Assembly: GCA_016124755.1 (NCBI GenBank)
Contig: WGNA01000012.1
Location: 19,420 to 83,419 of the forward strand
Length of the DNA: 64,000 nt
Direction: 5' to 3'
From: Bacteroidota bacterium
GTDB taxonomy: Bacteria > Bacteroidota > Bacteroidia > NS11-12g > UBA9320
Position 1 is the first letter of the stretch, and every line of letters begins with the position of its first letter. Below are positions 39,422 to 48,213 of the stretch, one piece after another. A program made the position numbers and the translations under genes. Below the pieces are notes generated by a model. It saw only the letters and a list, made by a program, of their open reading frames with translations. It searched no databases and was not told the origin of the DNA.

Positions 39422-39518
39422 ATGCTCTTTTTTTAAGCATTGATTAAGGTAATTCAATATCAGAAGTGACCAATTATTTTAAAAGCCAACTAACCGGTCT
39501 ATGGCATGTATTGTTTCA

Positions 39519-40025
39519 TTATTGATTCATTCGAATTACAACTTCTGCTGCTAATTGTTTAAAGGTTGTAATGAATGTTTCAACTGTATAGTCTGTTGCA
39601 ATTACTTCTAATATTTCGTCATGAAATAGAAGCGCGAAGTGTTTTCTATCTTTCCACCTATCCTCTTCATAATATGGATGCACTCTATGAATATTTTTTA
39701 ATTCGGTAATCCAGGTTGAGTTTTCAATGATGTGAGCAGCATAACCTGAGAGTCCCTTACTCCAAAGTGGAAGGCCACTAAACACCTCATCATTTGCAAT
39801 TCCAAAACGAAAAGTATGACCGGCAAATTCAACAAGAGCCAATGGGTATGAGGTAGTGCTTGTATTGTCAACCATGTTCACATAAGTGCCGTCCCAATCC
39901 GGATCATATTCATTGATCCGATATATTAAATATACTCTGTGTCCATTAGAAAAAACCTGTGGCATCGGCGCCCCCGTATCCCATTGAGGCGTCCATTCAA
40001 TTTCCGTTGCGTATTCTTCTGTCAT
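39519..40025 (-). CDS. Hypothetical protein of a widespread uncharacterised family
   Basis: A 168-residue soluble protein, start MTEEYATEIEWTPQWDTGAP (three codons inside the longest frame). Recognisable conserved stretches are VFSNGHRVYLIYRIN, LVEFAGHTFRFGIANDEVF and NSTWITELKNIHRVHPYYEE, then KHFALLFHDEILEVIA. Similar small proteins occur as isolated genes in many bacteria. Some families with this look act as immunity proteins, but there is no toxin gene next to it, so I leave the function open. It lies alone between the atpDC terminator and the giant surface protein. Confidence 0.7.
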   Translation of the reverse strand: MTEEYATEIEWTPQWDTGAPMPQVFSNGHRVYLIYRINEYDPDWDGTYVNMVDNTSTTSYPLALVEFAGHTFRFGIANDEVFSGLPLWSKGLSGYAAHIIENSTWITELKNIHRVHPYYEEDRWKDRKHFALLFHDEILEVIATDYTVETFITTFKQLAAEVVIRMNQ

Positions 40026-40171
40026 AATTAACATTTGATCAAATTGTCCAATTGATTAGCTGTGATGGCATACCAGGTAGCCAGCTCAGTATCCAATATC
40101 AACCCGAATTTAACTGCGGGTTTGATTGCAAATCCCACCGTAAATATTAACCCTTTTTCAAATACGATATA

Positions 40172-40205
40172 AATAAAAAAGCCCCGATCAAACGACCGGG
40201 GCTTT
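40172..40205 (-). terminator. Rho-independent terminator of the 1918-residue surface protein gene
   Basis: Perfect 9-bp stem AAAGCCCCG (40178-40186) with CGGGGCTTT (40197-40205), followed on the minus strand by a run of T. It lies 24 bases beyond the stop codon. Confidence 0.88.
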
Positions 40206-40228
40206 GCTAATTGACTTTGGTAGTAATT

Positions 40229-43200
40229 TTAGTTTCTATTTTGGTCAACCAGCAGTCGCAGAACTTCGGTGTTATACCCTACCGAAATTTCGAGCACATA
40301 CACGCCGGTTGGAAGATTAGAAACATCCAGATGAATGTAATTCCCGTCAACATTCTGGTTAACTTCTTGAGAAACCACCTGGCCGCTCATGTTGGTAATC
40401 CTGATTTCAGGAACTGCAGTTGTAATCTGGTCGGTTGATTTCAACTCAACGTATACATCAGTTCGTGAAGGAACCGGGAACATGTTCAACACAAGTCCTT
40501 CTCCTTTATTTCCTTTTGTAAGGTCAATCATTCTGGTAACGCTGTAATCGAAGTCACCGTTAAAATCAACCTGTTTGATTCTGTAGTAAACAATGTTTGA
40601 CTTTGCCTCACCGAAGTAATCCGGGAACACATAGTTTCTCATGGTTGAAGAGTTACCCGCTCCGGTAACTTTACCAATTGTTGTGAATTCTGTTTCACCT
40701 TCCCATCTGCGCTCAATTTCAAAATGATCGTTGTCTTGTTCTGAAGCTGTTGCCCAGGTAAGTCGGTTGGTTGTTACAGATTCTGGTCTGGCCTGGAAAT
40801 CAACCCAGGTAACCGGCACCGGCTGAGTACATTCTGTTCCGGTTTCGATCTGGAAGAAAGTGCTTGGAGAGAACTGATTGTTGAATTCCGTTTTAACCCA
40901 ACCGGATGATTGTGATGCAGAGGAAATTCTGAGTTCGTCTATTTTGCCTTTGAAGTAACGGTTATCGCTGTACAATCTCTTACCAATGAAGAGGTCGTTG
41001 TTTCCGGCATTAATATTTCCGGAAGCAGAAGCAGAATAAGCAAGACTTCCGTTGATGTAAACTTTCTTCTGGTTTGAACCAAGATTACCATCATATACGA
41101 AATGAACAAGTGCCCAGGTGTAAGTTGAAACAGATCCGTTGTCGTCTCTGTAATGACCGGTGTTGGTTGTAACTCTTGAATTGATTGCAACCGGATTGGT
41201 TCCACCGTCAACACCAAACATATATTCTTCCTGATTCACGGTTGATCCTTTTACCGCGAACGGAGCATCGTCAACCGGTGTTCCACTGATTCTCACCCAG
41301 GCAGACATGGTAAGATTCTTACCGTTAATATCAAGACTGTTGTTGTGAGAAACCCGCATATAAGAGCTACCGCCGAAGTTTCGAGCATTACCAAGGAAAC
41401 CGGAAGTGTTGCTGGTTCCATAGTTTGTTGCATCGTTGTCGTTACCGGTTGCGTCGTTCACATCTTCGAAGTGATAAACTGCCCGGTAAGAAGAATTCCA
41501 TGTTGAAGTTGATGATGGATTCACATTAGCCGAATCCACATTTCCGTGTCTCAGATAGAGAATGGTGTTTTCGTTGTATTTCAATACATCAACATTACCC
41601 CAGAAAATAAGATGTCCTGTTGCTCCGTCGTAGCTCACGATTTCAATATCCAGTCGTTGTCCGGCCTGATTGGTAAGCTGAACATCATAGCCATCGTTGC
41701 TGGCAATTCCACCACCCTGACCGTAAACGTATTTCTTCAACTCATCCCGGGTGATATCAAAATACACCGGGAAGTTGGTGAGGTTGTTATCTCCGTCAAC
41801 TTTCTCGTGATTGATGGTAATCTTGAGAGAACCACAGAAAGGACCCGTTCCCACTTCTGAAACAAATCCGAAATTATTGTTATTGTCTTCCTGTCCGTAG
41901 CTGTCGAACTGAGCATTTTCAATGTTATCGGTTGTAAGGCTGGATCCGGATGGGTAATCACTCAATTTGGTGTTGGTGATGTATCCATTTTCCTGAGAAT
42001 TGCAGAAGTTCAAACCGTAAATAGCATAATCTGCGCTGTTGCCGGTTGTTGTTCCACCTACCTGATTTACCCAGGTTAAACTGTTAATGGAGTTTTTATC
42101 AAACTTAATAAAGCGTGTATCTGTAGAAGCTACAACATCGTAAACTCCCTCACCTGTTGAAGTGATATTAATGGTTGTATTGTACTGGAAGTTGGTTCCG
42201 TCAGCAGATTCGCTAATGATGGCAATGGCTCCGGATTCTATAGCTCCCAGATAGAGAGAGTAAATGTTTCCAGCCGGTACAGTACCATCAAGTTCTACGA
42301 TCAGATTATCTGTGTCGGTATCAAAACTTGCATATCGTCCGTCTGGCGCGTCAAGCAGATTACTTTGATCAACAATTCCATCTGAATAGGTCACTACTTT
42401 GAAATTCTCATTCATACAACCAAATGGTTTTTCAAATGAGTAGTAACCATCTGTTCCGGTAATTGCACTGTCAATCGGTGTGTTTTCTCCGTCGTTCAAC
42501 TCTCCGTTCAGATTGAGATCATTATACAGATAAACGGTAACACCACCTTGTCCGTTCTCACCACCGTCTTTTGTACCATTCGCATTGTCGTCACGGAATA
42601 CATATCCGTCTATCAACACTGGACCATTGATACCGAAGTTGTTTAATGAATCGGTGTTACCTCCAGAAGTAAAGGATGCTGTTTCAATGTTGTCGGATGT
42701 AAGCTCGCCATTGTCTGGCAACGTACCTGTATTTGTTGAAACGATATAGCTCTTTGTTCCATCACACAATTCAACACCATAAATAGCGTAGTCCTTGATG
42801 TTGGTTGATGTAGAACCATATTGATTATATCCTGAAATGGTGTTAATCTGATCTTTATCAAATTTGATGTATTTGGTATTTCTGGCCGCTGTAACCGTAT
42901 ATGCCAGTTTCCCGGAAGAAGTGATTGCAATGTTTGTATTGTGATAGAAATTGATTCCATCAGAAGACTCACTGATTATTGCATAGGCACCGTCTTCAAT
43001 TGTTTTAAGATAAACAGTGTACTGATTGCCTGCTTGTACTTCACCGTTCAACTCAACGATCAAGTTATAATCGTCCATCGTATAGCTTGCATAAGTATTG
43101 CCCGGAGCACCAACAGCGTTGCTTGCATCATTAAATCCTGAGGAGTACTTAACTGATTTCACATATTTAGGTGAACATTCATAATTCACTTCAAATTCGT

Positions 43201-45985
43201 AATAACCATTGTTATCGGTTGTTGCTGTATCAATCGGAGTTCCTTCGCCATTGGTTACGTCAATTATTCCATTATGGTTGAGATCTTCATACAGGTACAC
43301 GGTAACTCCCGGTACATCTTCTTCATTGTTATCCTGTATGGTGTCACGGTTTCTGTCGAAATAGGTGTAGCCAGAAATTACATTTACACTATTTCCGTGA
43401 TTTCCACAGGGCAGGTACCAGTTAAAAATGGCGTTACCGGTAACATAGCTGTCACCATTAGTTGCATCTGAAATAAATGTAAGTGTTGCAGTGGTAACAT
43501 TTCCCGGAACATCATTTATAGTAAGTGTTTGAATGGTTTCAGACTTACCGAGATCATAAGTATTAATGGTTACCGTAGAACTCTGCGTTCCTGCCGTAAG
43601 AGTGAAGGTACCGGTACGGCTGTCGTTATTCATTTTAATAATGGGTAATACCACACTAATGTTTTTAGTATTAGTGGTTGCCAGCATCGTGAAATAGGTA
43701 TATGATGTATTGTGGTAATTATAATAATGTTCACCACTCAAACTGGTGTTATTATCAACACAATATTCATCCTTCAATTTTACATAAGCGGTGAATCCGT
43801 GCATGTAATTCGAACAACTCTGAACATGCATGGTTACTGATGATGCCGCCGGAAGAGTTGCACTGTAATATCCTTTATTGGAAGTGCCTGAAACGTTGTT
43901 CAGCGCATGTGCATTGCTGCTGGTCCAGCTAACCGTATTAGTGCCATTTGAAAATGATCCGGAAGTCGGCAAACCACCTTTGTAGATTCCTTCCACATAA
44001 ATTTCCTTAATGTGAGAAACGGATTCTGCAATGTTGATGGTAGTGTAGGTGTTATCTGTAGCTCCTTTTCCGTAAGCAATGATACAAGGATCGAGACTCA
44101 CCGAGTTGCCGTCACATTCATCTGTGGTCTGACCACATGGCTCAAACCAATTGAATGAAACATTACCCGCGATGTAGCTGTCTCCATAACTGTTGTCAGA
44201 TAAAAATTTGACCGTTGCGGAGGTAATATTTCCAGGAACATCTTCCAATGTCAGGGTTTGGAGTGACATTGACTGTCCCAGATCATATGTATTAATCGTA
44301 ACCGATTTTGTAAGTGTACCGGCAGTTAAAGTAAAGGTGGCGGTTCTTGAATCGTTGTTCATTTCCACTACCGGAATTACTGCTGTAATAGTTTTAGACT
44401 TAGTTGTAGCAGGAATGGTGATGCTGGTTGTATTGCTGCTGTGATATTCGTAAAAACGGTCATCTGTTAAGGATGTGTTATTAGAAGCACAGTACTCACT
44501 TTTTAACTTTACATAGGCAACCAACCCGTGCATATATGATTTGTTGTTTCCAACAGTCATTGAAACGGAAGATGCTGCAGGAAGTGTAGCTGTGTAATAT
44601 CCTTTGTAAGATGTATTCGTGTAATTATCGAGCGTCTTTGCATTGCTGCTTGTCCAGTTCACGGTAGTTGTACCATTTGTAAAACTTCCGTATGTAGGCT
44701 GAGCATCTTTATATATTCCCTCAACTACAATTTCCTTAATATGAGAAACGTCTTCTGAAATCCCGATTGTGGTAGTCGAATTTCCGGTTGAACCTTTGCC
44801 AAGAGTTATAATACAAGGATCGTATGAATTTGCGGTACCATTACATTCACCTTGTGGAGTCTGACAGTTTTCAGAAAGCATCAAATTGATGTCTCCGTTC
44901 AAAATATAACCATCTCCACCATTGATGTAAAGCCAGCCAGATGCCCCATAACCAAGTTGGGTAATGTTTGCATCCTTTCCTTGCTGAAATGCCGGGCCTT
45001 GTCTGGTTACGATGAAACTTCCGTGTTTGGTAGATCTTACTACACCAAGGGTTGATGTATAATATATCCACCCGCTTGTGCTGCCTACGGTACCACAGTT
45101 ACTGGCCTTCGGACTTCCAGACGGTGCTGTAGTAGTTGCTCCGCTAAAAGTGATATCAAAGTCGTAAACATCCCCGCTGAGCGAAGGATGTGTTAGGCCA
45201 TTAGCAACAATTCGAACATCACCATTCGAGTACTTGATCCATTTATAAGATGATGTATCACCATCGAAATGATAAGCATTGTTATACTTGTTCTTGAACC
45301 AAAGAACATAAGGTTCATACGCACATCCCACCGTGTTGGTAACATGTCTTTCACACTCAACCACACGGTTTGTACTGGTTGAAGAAAGAATGAGATTCAC
45401 ATCAGCTTTTGTGTAATATCCATTGCATTGAGATCCTCCGATATCTAACCAACCTGATGCTCCGTAACCCTGTTGGGTAACATTAGCATTGGTACCTTGC
45501 TGAAAAGCAGAACCCCGTCTGCTCACATCAAAAATCCCATGACTTTTAGAAGTGATAGTACCGGTTATGGTTTGATAATAAATCCAATCACTTGTACTGC
45601 CGGTAGATCCGCACCAGTTCGACTTCGGACTTCCGGAAGGAGCGGTAGTGGTTTTATCGCTCAGCGTGATGTCCAGAGTAAGAACATCACCGTTGCAACC
45701 ACTTGAAGTTAATCCTGTTGCAGTTACGCGAACAGTCCCATCCTCCTGCTCTATCCATTGATAAGTTGCGGTGGTTCCATCCAGATAGTAGGAATTACCG
45801 TATTTATCTTCCAGATACAGAATGTAATTGTGATTACTGCAACCAGTAGTGTTTGAAATTACACGGGTGCAACCATGGTTGGTACCAGTGGCTGATGAGC
45901 GTGCAGGAAATGACAAAAGTGTCAGAAACGTTACGAAGGAGTAGACATACTTCTTCCTCCAACGAAAGAGCGTAAAATACAACAT
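40229..45985 (-). CDS. Giant mosaic surface protein with duplicated modules, T9SS type-A
   Basis: A 1918-residue secreted protein with a signal peptide ending near FPARSSA. Modules occur in tandem pairs. Pair A (about 38-380) is TTGCSNHNYILYLEDKYGNS and its copy NTVGCAYEPYVLWFKNKYNN. Pair B (about 383-870) has SHIKEIVVEGIYK / SHIKEIYVEGIYK and NMHG-like YMHGLVAYVKLK / YMHGFTAYVKLK. Pair C (about 875-1380) has SdrD/Cna_B-like GVTVYLYEDLNHNG / GVTVYLYNDLNLNG, each followed by a second beta unit. Then come a DUF2341-like unit (NFPVYFDITRDELKK), a LamG-like unit (YHFEDVNDATGND) and a T9SS type-A tail (MFPVPSRTDVYVEL...GVYVLEISVG). It is probably an adhesin. The ligand is unknown. Confidence 0.9.
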   Translation of the reverse strand: MLYFTLFRWRKKYVYSFVTFLTLLSFPARSSATGTNHGCTRVISNTTGCSNHNYILYLEDKYGNSYYLDGTTATYQWIEQEDGTVRVTATGLTSSGCNGDVLTLDITLSDKTTTAPSGSPKSNWCGSTGSTSDWIYYQTITGTITSKSHGIFDVSRRGSAFQQGTNANVTQQGYGASGWLDIGGSQCNGYYTKADVNLILSSTSTNRVVECERHVTNTVGCAYEPYVLWFKNKYNNAYHFDGDTSSYKWIKYSNGDVRIVANGLTHPSLSGDVYDFDITFSGATTTAPSGSPKASNCGTVGSTSGWIYYTSTLGVVRSTKHGSFIVTRQGPAFQQGKDANITQLGYGASGWLYINGGDGYILNGDINLMLSENCQTPQGECNGTANSYDPCIITLGKGSTGNSTTTIGISEDVSHIKEIVVEGIYKDAQPTYGSFTNGTTTVNWTSSNAKTLDNYTNTSYKGYYTATLPAASSVSMTVGNNKSYMHGLVAYVKLKSEYCASNNTSLTDDRFYEYHSSNTTSITIPATTKSKTITAVIPVVEMNNDSRTATFTLTAGTLTKSVTINTYDLGQSMSLQTLTLEDVPGNITSATVKFLSDNSYGDSYIAGNVSFNWFEPCGQTTDECDGNSVSLDPCIIAYGKGATDNTYTTINIAESVSHIKEIYVEGIYKGGLPTSGSFSNGTNTVSWTSSNAHALNNVSGTSNKGYYSATLPAASSVTMHVQSCSNYMHGFTAYVKLKDEYCVDNNTSLSGEHYYNYHNTSYTYFTMLATTNTKNISVVLPIIKMNNDSRTGTFTLTAGTQSSTVTINTYDLGKSETIQTLTINDVPGNVTTATLTFISDATNGDSYVTGNAIFNWYLPCGNHGNSVNVISGYTYFDRNRDTIQDNNEEDVPGVTVYLYEDLNHNGIIDVTNGEGTPIDTATTDNNGYYEFEVNYECSPKYVKSVKYSSGFNDASNAVGAPGNTYASYTMDDYNLIVELNGEVQAGNQYTVYLKTIEDGAYAIISESSDGINFYHNTNIAITSSGKLAYTVTAARNTKYIKFDKDQINTISGYNQYGSTSTNIKDYAIYGVELCDGTKSYIVSTNTGTLPDNGELTSDNIETASFTSGGNTDSLNNFGINGPVLIDGYVFRDDNANGTKDGGENGQGGVTVYLYNDLNLNGELNDGENTPIDSAITGTDGYYSFEKPFGCMNENFKVVTYSDGIVDQSNLLDAPDGRYASFDTDTDNLIVELDGTVPAGNIYSLYLGAIESGAIAIISESADGTNFQYNTTINITSTGEGVYDVVASTDTRFIKFDKNSINSLTWVNQVGGTTTGNSADYAIYGLNFCNSQENGYITNTKLSDYPSGSSLTTDNIENAQFDSYGQEDNNNNFGFVSEVGTGPFCGSLKITINHEKVDGDNNLTNFPVYFDITRDELKKYVYGQGGGIASNDGYDVQLTNQAGQRLDIEIVSYDGATGHLIFWGNVDVLKYNENTILYLRHGNVDSANVNPSSTSTWNSSYRAVYHFEDVNDATGNDNDATNYGTSNTSGFLGNARNFGGSSYMRVSHNNSLDINGKNLTMSAWVRISGTPVDDAPFAVKGSTVNQEEYMFGVDGGTNPVAINSRVTTNTGHYRDDNGSVSTYTWALVHFVYDGNLGSNQKKVYINGSLAYSASASGNINAGNNDLFIGKRLYSDNRYFKGKIDELRISSASQSSGWVKTEFNNQFSPSTFFQIETGTECTQPVPVTWVDFQARPESVTTNRLTWATASEQDNDHFEIERRWEGETEFTTIGKVTGAGNSSTMRNYVFPDYFGEAKSNIVYYRIKQVDFNGDFDYSVTRMIDLTKGNKGEGLVLNMFPVPSRTDVYVELKSTDQITTAVPEIRITNMSGQVVSQEVNQNVDGNYIHLDVSNLPTGVYVLEISVGYNTEVLRLLVDQNRN

Positions 45986-45994
45986 GCGACTAAA

Positions 45995-46024
45995 ATTTTA
46001 TTGCGACTGTCAACCTTTTGTCAA
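45995..46024 (-). promoter_or_regulatory. Possible promoter of the giant surface protein gene
   Basis: On the minus strand TTGACA (46024-46019), an 18-base spacer, then TAAAAT (46000-45995). This looks more like the classical sigma-70 consensus than the Bacteroidota one. The ATG is 9 bases after the second box, so any leader would be very short. Confidence 0.35.
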
Positions 46025-46100
46025 GTGACGTTCCAAAAACATTTTAATCGTAATACCTTGATTTACAGAACTTAATTTTTTAAAATGACAATTTGCAGAT

Positions 46101-46143
46101 TCCCAAAATTCCCATATCGGGATAATCGGGTTTCGATTTGGGA
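46101..46143 (-). repeat. Hairpin just beyond the glycosyltransferase gene
   Basis: TCCCAAA (46101-46107) pairs with TTTGGGA (46137-46143); inside, CCCATATCGGG and a further CGGG/CCCG stretch can add pairs. There is no T-run, so it may be an RNA 3'-end stabiliser rather than a terminator. The rest of the gap up to 45985 is A/T-rich. Confidence 0.4.
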
Positions 46144-46153
46144 TTGATCAAGG

Positions 46154-46876
46154 TTATTTTCTGAATAAGCTGGAAAGCTTCATTTGAAGAACACCAATGA
46201 GCGCTTCCCGAACAATTCCCTTGCTCATTTTAGATTCCCCTTTGGTGCGATCGGTAAAGATGATCGGTACTTCCACAACATTAAAACCTTTGTGAATAGC
46301 TTTGAATTTCATTTCGATCTGGAAGGCATAACCTTTAAACTTGATTTTATCTAATTCGATTTTCTCCAGAACGTCTCTTGAATAACAAACAAATCCTGCG
46401 GTGGTATCCATTATTTTCATACCCGTGATAATGCGAACATAGATAGATGCAAAGTAGCTCAGAAGTACTCTCCCCATTGGCCAGTTAACCACATTAACCA
46501 GATTGTTTACATATCGTGAACCTACAACCACATCAACATTATCCTGAAGGCATTCATTATATAGTCGAGGTAAGTCTTCCGGATTGTGGGAAAAATCACA
46601 ATCCATTTCAATAATGTATTTATAGCCTTTATTGAGTGCCCACTGAAACCCGTGAATGTAGGCCGTTCCGAGACCCTGCTTTCCTTTTCGCTTCATTAAA
46701 TGTAACGTCTCCGGAAATTCTGTTCTCAATTCCTCCACTTTCTCCCCGGTTCCGTCCGGACTGGCGTCATCTACAATAAGAATATGCATGTCGGAATCGA
46801 CCTTATGCACAGCGCGAATCATCTCCTCAACATTTTCAATCTCGTTGTATGTAGGAATAATGACGATCCTTTTCAT
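46154..46876 (-). CDS. Polyprenol-phosphate glycosyltransferase (GT2, Dpm1-like)
   Basis: A 240-residue GT-A fold enzyme. The start MKRIVIIPTYNEIENVEEMI is chosen because an 11-residue upstream extension would run through the transaldolase terminator at 46895-46920. Motifs: IPTYNE, LIVDDASPDGTG (nucleotide binding), EMDCDFSHNPEDLP (DxD-like metal site) and VGSRYVNN. The C-terminal part has TDRTKGESKMSKGIVREA, typical of dolichyl/polyprenyl-phosphate mannosyl- or hexosyltransferases. It probably loads a sugar onto a lipid carrier at the inner membrane. The exact sugar is not predictable. Its promoter must lie in the short gap after the terminator. Confidence 0.9.
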   Translation of the reverse strand: MKRIVIIPTYNEIENVEEMIRAVHKVDSDMHILIVDDASPDGTGEKVEELRTEFPETLHLMKRKGKQGLGTAYIHGFQWALNKGYKYIIEMDCDFSHNPEDLPRLYNECLQDNVDVVVGSRYVNNLVNVVNWPMGRVLLSYFASIYVRIITGMKIMDTTAGFVCYSRDVLEKIELDKIKFKGYAFQIEMKFKAIHKGFNVVEVPIIFTDRTKGESKMSKGIVREALIGVLQMKLSSLFRK

Positions 46877-46894
46877 TAGAGCCGGTAAGTTTAA

Positions 46895-46920
46895 ATAAAA
46901 AAACCCCAATGAAGGGGTTC
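46895..46920 (-). terminator. Rho-independent terminator of transaldolase
   Basis: On the minus strand AACCCC-loop-GGGGTT is followed by a run of T. It lies 33 bases after the transaldolase stop codon and just before the glycosyltransferase start. Confidence 0.8.
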
Positions 46921-46952
46921 TGTATTTTCAGATCTCGACGAGATGCTATTGT

Positions 46953-47612
46953 TTAAAGACTTTGAGACTTTTGATGGTCTTCGAGAAACTTCGCAAGTCC
47001 GATATCCGTGAGCGGGTGATTCAATAATCCGGTGATTGAACTTAACGGACAAGTGCAAACATCTGCTCCGGCTTCTGCTGCTTTAACGATGTGCAACGGA
47101 TTTCGGATTGAAGCTGCGAGAATCTCGGTACTAAATCCCTGAATCGCATAAATATTGGCAATCTGAGCAATCAGTTCCATTCCGTCCCAATTGATGTCAT
47201 CAATACGACCAATGAACGGAGACAAATACGTTGCACCGGCCTTTGCCGCCAAAATTGCCTGTCCTGCAGAAAACACCAAAGTACAATTGGTCTTAATCCC
47301 ATGGTCGCTGAACCAACGAAGTGCTTTCACTCCTTCTTTAATCATTGGCACCTTCACCACAATTTTATCATCAATCTGAGCCAGGTTTTCCCCTTCTCTG
47401 ATCATGCCTTCAAAATCGGTTGAAATCACTTCAGCACTTACATCACCATCCACAATATCACAGATAGCTTTATAATGGTTCATTACAGCATCGGTTCCTG
47501 TAATTCCTTCTTTAGCCATTAAACTGGGATTTGTGGTGACACCATCAAGTACACCTAAATCCTGTGCTTCACGAATTTGATCCAGATTGGCTGTATCGAC
47601 AAAAAATTTCAT
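46953..47612 (-). CDS. tal: Transaldolase (short form / fructose-6-phosphate aldolase family)
   Basis: A 219-residue TIM-barrel enzyme that transfers dihydroxyacetone units in the non-oxidative pentose phosphate pathway. The N-terminus MKFFVDTANLDQIREAQDLG and VTTNPSLMAKEG are diagnostic. The Schiff-base lysine is K87 in IVVKVPMIKEG. Others: NCTLVFSAGQAILAAKAGA, YLSPFIGRIDD and CTCPLSSITGLLNHPLTDIG. The short length and sequence place it in the TalC/Fsa group; relatives act as transaldolase or as fructose-6-phosphate aldolase, and I favour transaldolase. The SRP RNA gene is immediately upstream on the same strand. Confidence 0.92.
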   Translation of the reverse strand: MKFFVDTANLDQIREAQDLGVLDGVTTNPSLMAKEGITGTDAVMNHYKAICDIVDGDVSAEVISTDFEGMIREGENLAQIDDKIVVKVPMIKEGVKALRWFSDHGIKTNCTLVFSAGQAILAAKAGATYLSPFIGRIDDINWDGMELIAQIANIYAIQGFSTEILAASIRNPLHIVKAAEAGADVCTCPLSSITGLLNHPLTDIGLAKFLEDHQKSQSL

Positions 47613-47644
47613 TGTTTGGAAGTGATTTGAGATAAAATAAAAAT

Positions 47645-47727
47645 GGCTGACATCGCACCGCTACGACCTTCTACCCTTGCTGCATTCCTGCCCTGGGGGA
47701 GTTCAAAGGGAGCTGGTCGTGTCAGCC
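47645..47727 (-). ncRNA. ffs: Signal recognition particle RNA, small bacterial type
   Basis: On the minus strand the ends GGCTGACAcGACC and GGTCG..TGTCAGCC form the long stem. The apex has the conserved CCAGGGCAGGAATGCAGCA and then AGGGTA, the Ffh-binding domain of the Bacteroidota form of 4.5S RNA. Length is about 83 nt plus a T-rich 3' tail (ATTTTTATTTTA) acting as terminator. It forms the SRP with Ffh and targets nascent membrane proteins. A matching promoter is directly upstream. No protein-coding frame is expected here. Confidence 0.94.
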
Positions 47728-47731
47728 GGGG

Positions 47732-47764
47732 CAAAGGTATATCTTTCCGGTATCTAACCTCAAA
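47732..47764 (-). promoter_or_regulatory. Promoter of the SRP RNA gene
   Basis: On the minus strand TTTG (47764-47761), a 21-base spacer, then TACCTTTG (47739-47732). It matches TTTG / TAnnTTTG, and the SRP RNA stem begins about 5 bases after the -7 box. Confidence 0.8.
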
Positions 47765-47783
47765 CTGAATTTAAATTCTGTAG

Positions 47784-47959
47784 AAAAAAAACAGCTTCCC
47801 CGAGACGTGCCCAACGAGGAAGCTGTATAAATAAACATTTCACACTCGTGCATGAAATGAAACATTCAGTTTAAAAGCCGGATCGTTCACATGTAACGTG
47901 CCCTACACAATGATTCGATCTAATCGTCCAAAATGGTTTTGACCTTTAGGAAACTGTAT
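47784..47959 (-). ncRNA. Unassigned ~176-nt structured RNA with repeated GCACG loops
   Basis: A complete transcription unit without a coding frame. A consensus promoter lies at 47966-47996 and a strong terminator at its 3' end (ACAGCTTCC / GGAAGCTGT plus eight T). Three large hairpins are predicted. One is closed by GATCG / CGATC with loop GGGCACGT (47896-47903). One is closed by CATTTCA / TGAAATG with loop TGCACGAGTG. The terminator hairpin has loop TTGGGCACGTCT. All three loops contain GCACG. The 5' end ACAGTTTCC (47957-47949) can pair with the 3' arm GGAAGCTGT, in competition with the terminator stem. Size and paired ends would fit a 6S-like RNA, while the loop motif suggests a binding-site array. 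Family not identified. Confidence 0.65.
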
Positions 47960-47965
47960 GCATTG

Positions 47966-47996
47966 CAAAAGTATGTATCAACATTCTTCATCCAAA
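47966..47996 (-). promoter_or_regulatory. Promoter of the unassigned structured RNA
   Basis: On the minus strand TTTG (47996-47993), a 19-base spacer, then TACTTTTG (47973-47966). It is an exact match to the Bacteroidota consensus and predicts a start near 47959. Confidence 0.78.
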
Positions 47997-48060
47997 TCAG
48001 ACCTTTCTACTTTTTAAATAACTGTATGAAAATTCTGTATGGGTAGTTTCTCATTGTAAA

Positions 48061-48122
48061 TAAGTGTCGAACACTTACCTGAGTGACAAGTTGGAATCAT
48101 ACCATTTATATGACACCTGTCA
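48061..48122. promoter_or_regulatory. Two operator-like palindromes upstream of the acyl-CoA carboxylase gene
   Basis: TAAGTGTcgaACACTTA (48061-48077) has perfect 7-bp arms. TGACAccTGTCA (48111-48122) has perfect 5-bp arms and sits within a wider GTGACA / TGTCAC pairing. Both lie between the RNA promoter and the carboxylase start and look like dimeric repressor sites. The regulator is unknown. Confidence 0.45.
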
Positions 48123-48213
48123 CGATAAAACCGATCGTACGTTACCACTTATGGTTGAAAGTTAAAATTAGCCAATTCGGGTGTTCACTTTTTGTTTGTG
48201 ATAAATTTGACCC

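Noticed and set aside
46877..46909. Longer glycosyltransferase start
   Set aside because: It would translate the transaldolase terminator hairpin; the internal ATG gives the normal GT2 N-terminus.
47640..47740. A tRNA gene near the transaldolase start
   Set aside because: The conserved GCAGGAATGCAGCA apex and long complementary ends identify SRP RNA; there is no anticodon arm or CCA region.
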